DNA of 64,000 bases. Source: Metabacillus arenae (GTDB lineage Bacteria > Bacillota > Bacilli > Bacillales > Bacillaceae). The notes beneath the pieces were generated by a model. The model saw only the letters and a program-made list of their open reading frames with translations. It did no database searches and was not told the origin of the DNA. The first letter of the stretch is position 1. The number at the start of each line of letters is the position of its first letter. Positions 51,480 to 59,699 of this stretch are shown here, one piece after another. The stretch is taken from positions 1 through 64,000 of the forward strand of contig NZ_JACXAI010000012.1 in the NCBI RefSeq assembly GCF_014773385.1, written 5' to 3'. The translations under genes were made by a program, and so were the position numbers.

Positions 51480-52667
51480 TTGTTACAACAAGAAGTAGTC
51501 ATTGTAAGTGCAGTTCGGACACCAATTGGAAATTTTAGTGGAAGTTTAAAAGATATTTCAGCAACAAAGCTAGGTGCTCTAGTAATAAAATCGGCTTTAG
51601 AAAAGGCTGGAATTAGCCCAGAGCAAGTAAGTGAGGTTATTATGGGAAATGTCCTTCAAGCTGGATTAGGCCAAAACCCTGCTCGACAAGCCTCGATTCA
51701 AGCAAATATACCAAAAGAAGTACCAGCGTTGACCATTAATAAAGTCTGCGGGTCTGGTTTGAAAGCGGTTCACCTTGCAGTACAGTCAATTTTAGTTGGT
51801 GATGCTGACATTATTGTCGCAGGCGGTATGGAGAATATGAGTCAGGCGCCATACTTATTAAAAGAAGCTCGTTCTGGATTCCGCATGGGAGATCAGAAAG
51901 CAGTCGATAGCATGGTTCACGATGGCTTATGGTGTGCATTTAACGATTATCATATGGGAATTACAGCAGAAAATCTTTGTGAACAATATGAGCTGACAAG
52001 GGAAGAGCTTGACCAATTTGCAGCCCGAAGCCAACAAAATGCGGTTGCAGCAATTGAAGCCGGCCGGTTTGAAGATGAAATTGTTCCGGTTGAAATTCCG
52101 CAGCGAAAAGGAGAACCAATTGTTTTTGCGAAGGATGAGTTTCCTAGAGCGGGGACAACTGCTGAAAAACTTGCAGGATTACGACCAGCCTTCAAGAAAG
52201 ACGGAATTGTAACGGCAGGTAATGCTTCAGGTATTAATGATGGAGCTGCAGCAGTTGTTGTTATGAGCAAGCAAAAAGCGGATGAATTGGGCCTTGAACC
52301 GATTGCAACAATTCGTGCGAATGCAAGTGCAGGTGTTGATCCAAGCATAATGGGAATTGGACCGGTTCCAGCTACGAAAAAAGCATTGGAAAAAGCTGGG
52401 CTATCTATTGAAGATATAAACCTTATCGAAGCAAACGAAGCTTTTGCAGCACAGTCGGTATCAGTTGGTAAAGAGTTGAATTTTGATGATGAGATTTTAA
52501 ATGTGAATGGTGGAGCAATTGCATTAGGACACCCGATCGGTGCAAGCGGTGCGCGAATTTTGGTTACACTTCTGCATGAATTAAAGCGAAGAGATGAACG
52601 TTACGGGTTAGCGACATTGTGCATTGGCGGCGGCCAAGGTGTGGCAACAGTGATTGAGCGCTCATAA
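51480..52667 (+). CDS. phaA: Acetyl-CoA C-acetyltransferase (thiolase)
   Basis: Biosynthetic-type thiolase (395 aa) condensing two acetyl-CoA into acetoacetyl-CoA. The N-terminal active-site Cys is in [14 protein letters not shown] (about residue 88), the HGN-type block is replaced by [14 protein letters not shown] with NEAFAAQ, and the second Cys and His are in LCIGGGQG and [20 protein letters not shown] start, with AAAGGAG upstream. Placed directly behind phaRBC it most likely supplies PHB synthesis; it could also act in fatty-acid or butyrate metabolism, since such thiolases are reversible. Followed by a terminator. Confidence 0.9.
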   Translation: MLQQEVVIVSAVRTPIGNFSGSLKDISATKLGALVIKSALEKAGISPEQVSEVIMGNVLQAGLGQNPARQASIQANIPKEVPALTINKVCGSGLKAVHLAVQSILVGDADIIVAGGMENMSQAPYLLKEARSGFRMGDQKAVDSMVHDGLWCAFNDYHMGITAENLCEQYELTREELDQFAARSQQNAVAAIEAGRFEDEIVPVEIPQRKGEPIVFAKDEFPRAGTTAEKLAGLRPAFKKDGIVTAGNASGINDGAAAVVVMSKQKADELGLEPIATIRANASAGVDPSIMGIGPVPATKKALEKAGLSIEDINLIEANEAFAAQSVSVGKELNFDDEILNVNGGAIALGHPIGASGARILVTLLHELKRRDERYGLATLCIGGGQGVATVIERS

Positions 52668-52693
52668 ACAAAGTTTCATAGAAAAATAAATTT

Positions 52694-52740
52694 GCTTAGG
52701 CTCTGACGTGTATCATATGTAACACGGGAGTCTAAGCTAT
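52694..52740 (+). terminator. Terminator after the thiolase gene
   Basis: GCTTAG-CTC-GTGT pairs with ACAC-GAG-CTAAGC around an ATCATATGTA loop, followed by ATTTTAT. Confidence 0.75.
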
Positions 52741-53417
52741 TTTATATTCAAGTTCAATAAATCTATCAAAGCACGTGTCTCGTAGTCATATTGGAGCGTC
52801 TAGCCGTAACATTACGGGTCACAATCCCAATATCCGGCTTCATGCCGGGGGAGGACCGAGTGCATTCCCACCTAAGGACTAGTGCCTTGCGCTTCTTGGT
52901 ATAATGAAAGGCTCACTTTAATTAAGTCTTTTTAAACTATACGCACTCCATGTCTGGAAATTAACCTTGAAGGGGAGTAATGTGAAAAAGCTCCCTATCA
53001 TGTTGCCTGAAGCATCCCGTTCCAACTCCTCCAATCAGTTTCCACTTCCTATTTTTCCATATCCTAAATATATCATTCACAAACTTGTTTACTGGTATAA
53101 GTTTCAGTAACCACCTTTTCGGGTGGAATAAAAGGAAATAGAATAGGATCTCACAACTATTTATCAATGTAAATCAGCAAAGAAGAAATAAGGGAGCAAT
53201 AATCCAAGCATTGTTTGCATGAAATACATATATAAATAAAGACTGTATTCGGAAACTTTGTTGCTTTTGAAAAAAGAACGATAGTATCAATAAAAGTTGG
53301 GTCTTTTGAAGTGAAAAGTAAGAGGCGGGGCTTGAAGCAATCGGCGAAATACTGATTGCTTGTTATACACCTCTTTCATACGCATAAAGCAACAAATAAT
53401 AGGAAAAAAGCCTAAAT
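52741..53417. other. Gene-free stretch with a degraded repeat and a ZIP-gene fragment
   Basis: About 52792-52900 carries a degraded member of the intergenic repeat family (CGGCTTCATGCCGG, CTAAGGACTAGTGCCTTGCGCTTCTTGG). Positions 52986-53091 duplicate the 5' end of the ZIP gene (separate entry). The rest holds no gene I can support. Confidence 0.5.
52986..53091 (-). pseudogene. Duplicated 5' end of the ZIP transporter gene
   Basis: About 106 bp nearly identical to 44782-44887: the promoter-proximal leader, the ribosome site GGAGGAG and the first codons MLQAT of the ZIP gene, then in-frame TGA and TAG where the parent has TTG and TGG. Only a handful of bases differ. Homology stops abruptly on both sides, so it is a segment copy or a deletion remnant of a second ZIP gene. 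Confidence 0.85.
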
Positions 53418-53455
53418 AAAGAAGCCAGTCGAGAACTATTTCGACCGGCTTCTTT
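53418..53455 (-). terminator. Terminator of the siderophore-binding protein gene
   Basis: AAAGAAGCC-GTCGA pairs with TCGAC-GGCTTCTTT, eight-base loop; 20 bp past the minus-strand stop codon. Confidence 0.8.
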
Positions 53456-53474
53456 ACTATAAGATTGATGTGTA

Positions 53475-54476
53475 TTATTGTCCTAAAAAGATTTTCTCAA
53501 TGTCATCTAGCATTATGTTAGCAGCTTTAACACCGCCGGCAGTATTCCAGGTCGCATCGCTTACTTCATGTGCATTGCCTTCTTTAACTGCACTTAGGTT
53601 ATTCCAGAGAGGATCACTAGTCCACGATTCTAGTGTGGAGATGGCTTCTTTATCCCCATTTGGTGCGTAAGTAAAATAGAAAAGAACATCTCCATCCATC
53701 TCAGGGATTGCTTCTTTTCCAACCTCTGCAGCAAGCTTTCCAAGGTTGTTATCAGCAGTGAAGAACTTTTCTTGGTGCTCAGGACGTTTAAATCCTAACT
53801 CCTCAAAAATAACACCGGAAAAAGAGTCTGTGTAATAAATTCTAGTTGTTCCGGCCATGAATCGAACAACAGAAACTTCTTGATTTGTTTTTTCACCTAG
53901 TTTTTCTTTAAGCTCTGCTATTCGTCCATCAAATTGATCTAAAACTTCTTTCCCTTTTTCTTCTTTGTCTATCGCTTCAGCATATAATTTAAAGTTTTCT
54001 TTCCAGTCTCCGCGAAGTGTTTCGGAGTATACTGTTGGAGCAATTGTACTTAATTTTTCGTAGATTTTTTCATGGCGAATTTTCGTTCCAATAATTAAAT
54101 CAGGTTTTAATGCCGCGATTTTTTCTAAGCTTGGTTCAGACTCTAGCCCGACGTTTTCAACACCCTCCATGTCTTGGGCAATATGTTCATACCATGGGTC
54201 TCCAAGCCATGATTGAACGGCTCCGACAGGTTTTACATCCATAGCTAAGAGTGCTTCTGTTCCTTCATTTGTTAAAATGACGACTTTTTCAGGTTTTCCT
54301 GGAATTTCCGTTTTACCCATTGCATGTTCAACAGTATATGCTTCGGAAGCTTTATTGTTATCCTTTGAAGATTCAGAATTTTTTTGCGCCTCATTGTTAC
54401 CGCATGCAGTTAAAACCGCAAATACTATCAATAAGGTGATATAAACAATCCAATTCTTCTTGTATGTAGTTTTCAA
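53475..54476 (-). CDS. Siderophore-binding lipoprotein
   Basis: ABC-transporter substrate-binding protein (333 aa), FecB/BtuF type, catching ferric siderophores at the outer membrane face. Lipoprotein signal: hydrophobic TLLIVFAVLTACGNN with the lipobox L-T-A-C near residue 28. The two lobes are joined by one long helix, and KPDLIIGTKIRHEKIYEKLS, TIAPTVYSE and PLWNNLSAVKEGN are typical periplasmic-binding blocks. TTG 54476 fits GGGGG eight bases upstream; ATG 54491 overlaps that site. Divergent from the two permeases and ATPase; two Fur boxes between them. Resembles B. subtilis YfiY (schizokinen/arthrobactin) from memory. Confidence 0.9.
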   Translation of the reverse strand: MKTTYKKNWIVYITLLIVFAVLTACGNNEAQKNSESSKDNNKASEAYTVEHAMGKTEIPGKPEKVVILTNEGTEALLAMDVKPVGAVQSWLGDPWYEHIAQDMEGVENVGLESEPSLEKIAALKPDLIIGTKIRHEKIYEKLSTIAPTVYSETLRGDWKENFKLYAEAIDKEEKGKEVLDQFDGRIAELKEKLGEKTNQEVSVVRFMAGTTRIYYTDSFSGVIFEELGFKRPEHQEKFFTADNNLGKLAAEVGKEAIPEMDGDVLFYFTYAPNGDKEAISTLESWTSDPLWNNLSAVKEGNAHEVSDATWNTAGGVKAANIMLDDIEKIFLGQ

Positions 54477-54492
54477 TTCTGTTACCCCCATT

Positions 54493-54507
54493 TGATAATG
54501 ATTTTCA
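54493..54507. promoter_or_regulatory. Fur box 1
   Basis: TGATAATGATTTTCA, a 7-1-7 Fur box with one mismatch between arms, between the -10 (54519-54524, TATTAT with TTGACA 17 bp away) and the start of the minus-strand binding-protein gene. Confidence 0.75.
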
Positions 54508-54555
54508 ATTACAAATTGATAATAGAATGTTACTGGAGAATTGTCAACAATTAAT

Positions 54556-54570
54556 TGAAAATGATTTTCA
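54556..54570. promoter_or_regulatory. Fur box 2
   Basis: TGAAAATGATTTTCA, a perfect 7-1-7 dyad overlapping the probable -35 (TTTTCA, 54565-54570) of the + strand permease promoter; -10 TACAAT is at 54588-54593, 17 bp on. Confidence 0.8.
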
Positions 54571-54636
54571 AACTCAATGTATTTTGATACAATGATGATA
54601 GTTTACTTGAAAAGCAGTCATTAGGGAGCAGGAAAC

Positions 54637-55641
54637 ATGTTGTTAAAATCAGGCGTTGCGAAAATACTCGTTCTATTTATAAGTGTCTTACTATTATTAT
54701 TTGGAATTTGTGCAAGTATTGTTTATGGATATACAAATACATCCTGGCAGATGGCTTATGAAGCATTTACTGCTTTTAATGGATCGAATGAACATCTTAT
54801 CTTACAAACTGTCCGTTTACCAAGAGCTGTCATTGCGGCTGTTGTAGGTGCGTGCCTAGCCATTGCAGGAGCCCTAATGCAAGCTTTAACGAAAAATCCG
54901 CTGGCATCACCAAGTGTTTTTGGTATTAATGCAGGATCAGGCTTTTTCGTTGTTGTTGCGGTTGCAGCCTTTCAAATTAGTTCATTACATGCTTTTACAT
55001 GGATTGCGTTCTTTGGAGCTGCTACGGCAGCTTTTACTGTGTATTTTGTTGGTTCAATCGGCAGGGAAGGGCTGACTCCGGTAAAGCTGACTTTGGCTGG
55101 CGCCGCAATGGCAGCTTTGTTTTCCTCGCTTACTCAAGGTTTTCTAGCAGTTAATGAAGCGGCACTGGAACAAGTATTATTTTGGCTTTCAGGCTCAGTT
55201 CAAGGCAGAAAGATGGAAATGTTATATGCCGTTTTACCCTACGTTACTGTTGGAATAATTGGGAGTTTAATTTTGGCCCCGAAAATTAATGTTTTAACAA
55301 TGGGAGAGGATATTGCCAAGGGTCTTGGACAAAAAACAGGAACTGTTAAACTGGTAACTGCGCTTGTTATTATTCTTCTCGCCGGCAGCGCAGTTTCTAT
55401 TGCTGGGCCAATTGGTTTTATAGGAATTGTAATTCCGCACTTTGCAAGATATTTGGTAGGAACAGATCATAGATGGATCTTGCCTTATAGTGCACTTCTT
55501 GGTGGTATATTATTGATTGCTGCAGACATTGGAGCCCGTTATATTATCATGCCTAAAGAAGTCCCAGTGGGAGTGATGACAGCGTTTATTGGAACGCCAT
55601 TCTTCATCTACATCGCACGCAGGGGGTTCGGAACGTCATGA
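54637..55641 (+). CDS. FecCD-type siderophore permease (first)
   Basis: BtuC/FecCD family membrane permease (334 aa) with about nine to ten helices; it forms a heterodimer with the next protein and takes ferric siderophore from the lipoprotein. Motifs: VRLPRAVIAAVVGACLAIAG, LMQALTKNPLASPSVFGINA, and the ATPase-contact loop GPIGFIGIVIPHFARYLVG. First gene of the + strand operon behind Fur box 2. Resembles B. subtilis YfiZ. Confidence 0.92.
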   Translation: MLLKSGVAKILVLFISVLLLLFGICASIVYGYTNTSWQMAYEAFTAFNGSNEHLILQTVRLPRAVIAAVVGACLAIAGALMQALTKNPLASPSVFGINAGSGFFVVVAVAAFQISSLHAFTWIAFFGAATAAFTVYFVGSIGREGLTPVKLTLAGAAMAALFSSLTQGFLAVNEAALEQVLFWLSGSVQGRKMEMLYAVLPYVTVGIIGSLILAPKINVLTMGEDIAKGLGQKTGTVKLVTALVIILLAGSAVSIAGPIGFIGIVIPHFARYLVGTDHRWILPYSALLGGILLIAADIGARYIIMPKEVPVGVMTAFIGTPFFIYIARRGFGTS

Positions 55642-56693
55642 AAAAATATCAGCCGCTTAGACTTGGAAAAAACTTTTTTTCGATACTGCTCGATAAAAAG
55701 GCAGCAACCGTTATAACCGCCCTTGCCTTATTGACATTACTACTTTTACTAACAAGTGCTGGTATTGGAGATGTCATGTTAAATCCCCTTCAAGTGTTCA
55801 TGACCCTGTTAGGGTATGGGGAAGAGATGGATTTGCTTGTCGTTCAATCTTTCAGAATGCCTAGAATACTAATTGCTTTATTAGCAGGTATTTGTTTAGC
55901 CATTTCCGGAGGTATTCTCCAAGGTTTAATTAGAAATCCGCTTGCTTCCCCTGATATTATCGGAATTACAGGGGGAGCATCTATTGCAGTTGTCGGGTTC
56001 TTTGCTTTATTCAGCGATCAAAATCATTCATTAACAATTAGTATCCATTTTCTTCCTGTCGCCGCATTTGCAGGAGCTACTTTGATTGGATTTATTGTTT
56101 ACTTTCTCTCTTGGAAAAAAGGAGCATCATCATTTCGCCTTGTTTTAATAGGAATCGGAATGAGCATGCTTGCTCAATCTGTTACAACCTTTCTCATGAT
56201 CCAAGGACCAATTTATCGTGCCTCTGAAGCAAATGTATGGATTACTGGATCAGTATATGGAGCAAATTGGGAACAGGTTCGTATTTTAGCACCAGTAACA
56301 ATGGTTTTGGTATTAATCAGTTTTGTATCAGCACGCGGCATTAACATTCAGGAACTCGGAGATGAAATTGCAAAAGGTGTTGGAAGTTCTGTACAAAGAA
56401 ACCGTTTTTTATTGCTGCTTCTCAGTACCGCTTTAACAGGTAGTGCCGTTGCTTTTGCAGGAGGCATAGGGTTTGTGGGGTTAATCGCACCTCACATTGC
56501 CAGAAGGCTGGTCGGTTCTTCTTTCGGAGCCTTGCTTCCTGTATCAGCCTTAATTGGCGGGCTGCTAATCATGCTGGCAGATTTGATTGGCAGAACATTA
56601 TTTGCACCATTGGAGATTCCGGCCGGTGTATTTACTGCAGCGATCGGAGCACCATACTTTATATATTTATTATATAAAACTAGAAATTCTTAA
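55638..56693 (+). CDS. FecCD-type siderophore permease (second)
   Basis: Partner permease (351 aa), start codon overlapping the previous stop by four bases (ATGA). It has the same layout: FRMPRILIALLAGICLAISG, LQGLIRNPLASPDIIGITGG, and GGIGFVGLIAPHIARRLVGS coupling loop. The N-terminus carries an extra 30-residue basic leader (KKYQPLRLGKNFF) before the first helix. Resembles B. subtilis YfhA. The ATPase gene follows after 14 bp. Confidence 0.92.
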   Translation: MKKYQPLRLGKNFFSILLDKKAATVITALALLTLLLLLTSAGIGDVMLNPLQVFMTLLGYGEEMDLLVVQSFRMPRILIALLAGICLAISGGILQGLIRNPLASPDIIGITGGASIAVVGFFALFSDQNHSLTISIHFLPVAAFAGATLIGFIVYFLSWKKGASSFRLVLIGIGMSMLAQSVTTFLMIQGPIYRASEANVWITGSVYGANWEQVRILAPVTMVLVLISFVSARGINIQELGDEIAKGVGSSVQRNRFLLLLLSTALTGSAVAFAGGIGFVGLIAPHIARRLVGSSFGALLPVSALIGGLLIMLADLIGRTLFAPLEIPAGVFTAAIGAPYFIYLLYKTRNS

Positions 56694-56707
56694 AAGGGGC
56701 GACAATC

Positions 56708-57526
56708 ATGAGCGCAATTGAGACTCAGGCATTAACATTGTCATATGGTGAAACAATTATCATTGATGAGCTAGATTTAGAGATTCCAAAAGGGGAAATA
56801 AGCGTTTTTATCGGCAGTAATGGCTGTGGTAAGTCTACACTCCTCAGATCATTGGCCAGATTATTAAAGCCGGAAGAGGGATCAGTTTTACTTGAAGGGA
56901 AATCGATTGCTAAGCAATCGACGAAAGATGTGGCAAAACAGCTGGCAATCTTGCCTCAAGGGCCTGCAGCACCAGAAGGGTTGACTGTTTTACAACTTGT
57001 AAAGCAAGGAAGATATCCTCATCAAAACTGGTTGAAACAATGGTCTTCTGCTGATGAAAAAGCGGTAATCGATGCTCTTGATGCCACTGGTATGAGTGAA
57101 TTCAAGGAAAGACCTGTCGACTCTCTTTCCGGTGGTCAGCGCCAAAGGGCTTGGATAGCCATGACGTTAGCACAGGATACAGAGATAATTTTGCTTGATG
57201 AACCAACGACTTACCTTGATATGACTCATCAGATTGAAATTCTAGATCTCCTATTTGAATTGAATGAAAAAGAAAACCGAACAATTGTCATGGTTCTCCA
57301 CGATCTAAATCTAGCGTGCCGTTACGCTCACCATTTAGTTGCTATAAAAGATAAGAAAATCTTTGCTCAAGGCCGTCCAGAAGAAGTAATCAGCTGTTCA
57401 TTGGTGCAAAATGTTTTCCAAATGAATTGTGAAGTCACGACAGACCCATTGTTCGGAACACCGCTATGTATTCCGCATGGTAAAGGGAGATGTATTATAA
57501 AAGAAGCAGGGCTGCAACATGCATGA
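56708..57526 (+). CDS. Siderophore ABC transporter ATPase
   Basis: FecE/FhuC-type ATPase (272 aa). Complete nucleotide-binding motifs: Walker A GSNGCGKSTLLRSLA, Q-loop (LAILPQG), signature LSGGQRQRAWIAM, Walker B TEIILLDEPTTYLDM, and switch His in VLHDLNLA. AAGGGG precedes the ATG. It energises the two permeases in front of it. In B. subtilis the related YusV serves several siderophore systems in trans and is followed by yusU, as here, which supports orthology to yusV; unlike there, it is joined to the permease genes. Confidence 0.92.
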   Translation: MSAIETQALTLSYGETIIIDELDLEIPKGEISVFIGSNGCGKSTLLRSLARLLKPEEGSVLLEGKSIAKQSTKDVAKQLAILPQGPAAPEGLTVLQLVKQGRYPHQNWLKQWSSADEKAVIDALDATGMSEFKERPVDSLSGGQRQRAWIAMTLAQDTEIILLDEPTTYLDMTHQIEILDLLFELNEKENRTIVMVLHDLNLACRYAHHLVAIKDKKIFAQGRPEEVISCSLVQNVFQMNCEVTTDPLFGTPLCIPHGKGRCIIKEAGLQHA

Positions 57527-58250
57527 ACTTTCAAACGGAGAATTGGCAGATTTAGAAAAGTTTCGACTTACAACCAGTCAAACTTCTTCTTCCTTGTCCA
57601 TACAGCTGGATCAGCTCTATGATAAACAACAACTGATTGAGTACCTGCAAAAAGCAGGATCAAGAATGAATACAAATAATAACCTTGTTTCCGCATCTAT
57701 GCTGACAAAACGGTACGGTTTTTTTGCAGCTTTAAACTTGTATGCCATAACGATGTGGGACAAAGCTTTAAATGTGAGTACAAAAAATATTTCTCTTGAA
57801 ACAGTTGATGAAGACCCTGTATGGCTTCCTGGTTTTTTTTTCAAAGATTTAAGTGTGGACATTGCACTCGATAATCGGGGGAGTTGGCGTGACGAAAAGC
57901 TCACATTGCTTTTTAAAGAAAATATATATCCTTTAATTATGGAAATTAGTAAAACAGTTAAGCTGTCCAGGCTGATCATGTGGGAAAATATTGCCTTGTA
58001 TATTATATGGATGTATGAAACACTATTAAAAAGGGAAACAGATCAGGATCTGATCGAAAAAATTAAAAATGATTTTCATTATATTATGCATGAAGCACCT
58101 GGAGAAGTGTTTGGCCCATATCATAAAAATCCGCTTTCAAAGTATTTTCAGATAAATGATCTGAATGAGGAAAGAATGAGAAAAACTTGCTGCCTTTACT
58201 ATTTAACTTCTGAAAAAGGAACCCGCTGTAAGACTTGTCCTACTAAATAG
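57519..58250 (+). CDS. FhuF-like siderophore iron reductase
   Basis: A 243-residue cytoplasmic protein whose C-terminus carries CCLYYLTSEKGTRCKTCP: paired Cys (224, 225), 11 residues, then Cys-x2-Cys (237, 240). FhuF-type ferric-siderophore reductases bind a [2Fe-2S] cluster with a CC-x10-CxxC motif, here one residue longer. The rest is helical with PGEVFGPYHKNPLSKYFQ before the motif. It overlaps the ATPase stop by eight bases, so is translated with it, and would release iron from the imported siderophore. The siderophore class is not evident. Confidence 0.82.
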   Translation: MHELSNGELADLEKFRLTTSQTSSSLSIQLDQLYDKQQLIEYLQKAGSRMNTNNNLVSASMLTKRYGFFAALNLYAITMWDKALNVSTKNISLETVDEDPVWLPGFFFKDLSVDIALDNRGSWRDEKLTLLFKENIYPLIMEISKTVKLSRLIMWENIALYIIWMYETLLKRETDQDLIEKIKNDFHYIMHEAPGEVFGPYHKNPLSKYFQINDLNEERMRKTCCLYYLTSEKGTRCKTCPTK

Positions 58251-58280
58251 GTAAAGCAGCAAACCATTTAGGAGGTTATG

Positions 58281-58550
58281 ATGGAGTATACAAAACTCAA
58301 CGAACAAATGGATGGTCTGATTGAAAAGTATACAGAACTTTTACTTGGAGAATCCAATCCAGATTTGAAAGAGAAAGTCATGCATTGGGTTTTATATTCC
58401 CATATTGCAAAATCGATGCCGCCGCTTGCAAAGCATTGGAATGAAAGTTATCCAGATGCAAAAGAGGCAATGAAGCAATTGATCTCAGAAATCAAAGAAA
58501 TGAACGTAAAGCATCGAAATTCAACAAAGAATAAGGACAAAGAAGCCTGA
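58281..58550 (+). CDS. DUF2573 family protein (YusU-like)
   Basis: An 89-residue charged helical protein. KVMHWVLYSHIAKSMPPLAKHW is what I recall as DUF2573, named YusU in B. subtilis where it likewise follows the siderophore ATPase gene yusV. AGGAGG is five bases before ATG 58281 (only two before ATG 58278). Function unknown; its place at the end of the operon suggests a link to iron uptake, but no cofactor motif is visible. Confidence 0.8.
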   Translation: MEYTKLNEQMDGLIEKYTELLLGESNPDLKEKVMHWVLYSHIAKSMPPLAKHWNESYPDAKEAMKQLISEIKEMNVKHRNSTKNKDKEA

Positions 58551-59510
58551 ATGGTAGGTTTTCATTCCATTTGGGTCTTTTGTTTTCAGTACAACTAATC
58601 ATTATGTTGTTCATTCCGCCAAATCTGAAGCTTGTTCAGGTAGGATGCTCTCCGGCCATTTAGTTTTCTCCCCCATTAATTAAAAATCACACCAGAAAAT
58701 CCTGCATCTTTCCCGATGATACATTCTCACATTCACATTGAATTTCCCAGGTTGTTTCACTTTTTCACTACAAACAAGCAGAGCACATGAGAATCCATGT
58801 GCTCTGAAAGAAGGGAGGCTGTATGGGCCGGCTATGGCTTAATGAGAAATCTTTGACTTCTCATACTTTACTATATGCTGCAAAGAAAAAAGGGTAGAGG
58901 ACAAGCGAGCAAGGCAAATATGGAATTTTTCTTTTTTTTGACCTATTTTTATACTTATTTAAAGGAACCTCCGATAAATAATCACAACTGCAACTGTCTC
59001 CAAGTAAAACAAGTTAGTCCACAATTCTTCAAACTAACGCTAAACCCTGAATCAATCCTGCCCCCGCCATTTACTTTATTCGGCCAATACACGTGGCAAT
59101 TCAACCATTTCATTACTTTATTCGGACAATTATATTTATTATTGATATTTTCTTCAATTCATGCACGATCTGCTGAAAGAAATTCAGCATTGTTGTTGGA
59201 TATGATGCTGCTGTTGCATAGGGATTCCCTCAAAAATTTTATTTTCTTCCTAATCTCTTACCTTCGTTTCATTATTCAATAAAATCATTGACAAGTAACT
59301 GCAAAAATAATATTCAAAAAGCTCGAAAGGTGGTAATATTATTTTAACTTTATGGTGCTATTAATAGGCCTCTGCTACAAAGTCATTAATTTTTATTATT
59401 GGAGCATCTTTTGATTAAAACTAAAGTGTATAAGTGGTAATTTTGAATGAAAACTCATCAATGACCCAGCATCTTGAAAGGCTCGGAAGCGTTTTTCTTC
59501 GTTTCTGAAA
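58551..59510. other. Gene-free stretch of about 1 kb
   Basis: No gene I can support. A strong hairpin lies at 58780-58805 (AGAGCACATG...CATGTGCTCT), followed by AAGGGAGG and an ATG opening a 24-codon frame (58823-58897), which is too short to judge. Near 59070-59130 the phrase ATTACTTTATTCGG occurs twice with the variants GCCAAT and GACAAT. The longer 135-codon frame at 58875 has an implausible composition and is not called. Confidence 0.4.
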
Positions 59511-59683
59511 GTTTAAGTTAATTAAAGTATTAACGTGATAAAGAGTGGTATCATTGTCCAGCTCCGAGCGCCATAGACCCTTAGGTCTCAGGGTCAATCC
59601 GCCCGAGATGGTTAAAGAACAACCTTCATGCCGGCACGCCTTGTGTTTGTCGCCGATAGGCAGGCGCTCTGTGCTTTTCGTTC
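59511..59683 (+). repeat. Intergenic repeat family copy D (short form)
   Basis: Nearly identical to copy C: GTTTAAGTTAATTAAAG, TTGTCCAGCTCCGAGCGCC, TTAGGTCTCAGGGTCAATCC, GGTTAAAGAACAACCTTCAT, GTCGCCGATAGG-AGGCGC, ending GTGCTTTTCGTTC. It ends 16 bp before the GTG start of the proline dehydrogenase gene, directly abutting its ribosome site. Confidence 0.88.
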
Positions 59684-59699
59684 AAAGGGGGATACACTG

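Noticed and set aside
58823-58897. 24-codon frame behind AAGGGAGG
   Set aside because: Good ribosome site but too short to judge and no resemblance to a known small protein.
58875-59282. 135-codon plus-strand frame
   Set aside because: Phe/Leu/Asn-rich composition of random AT-rich DNA, no ribosome site, no family resemblance.
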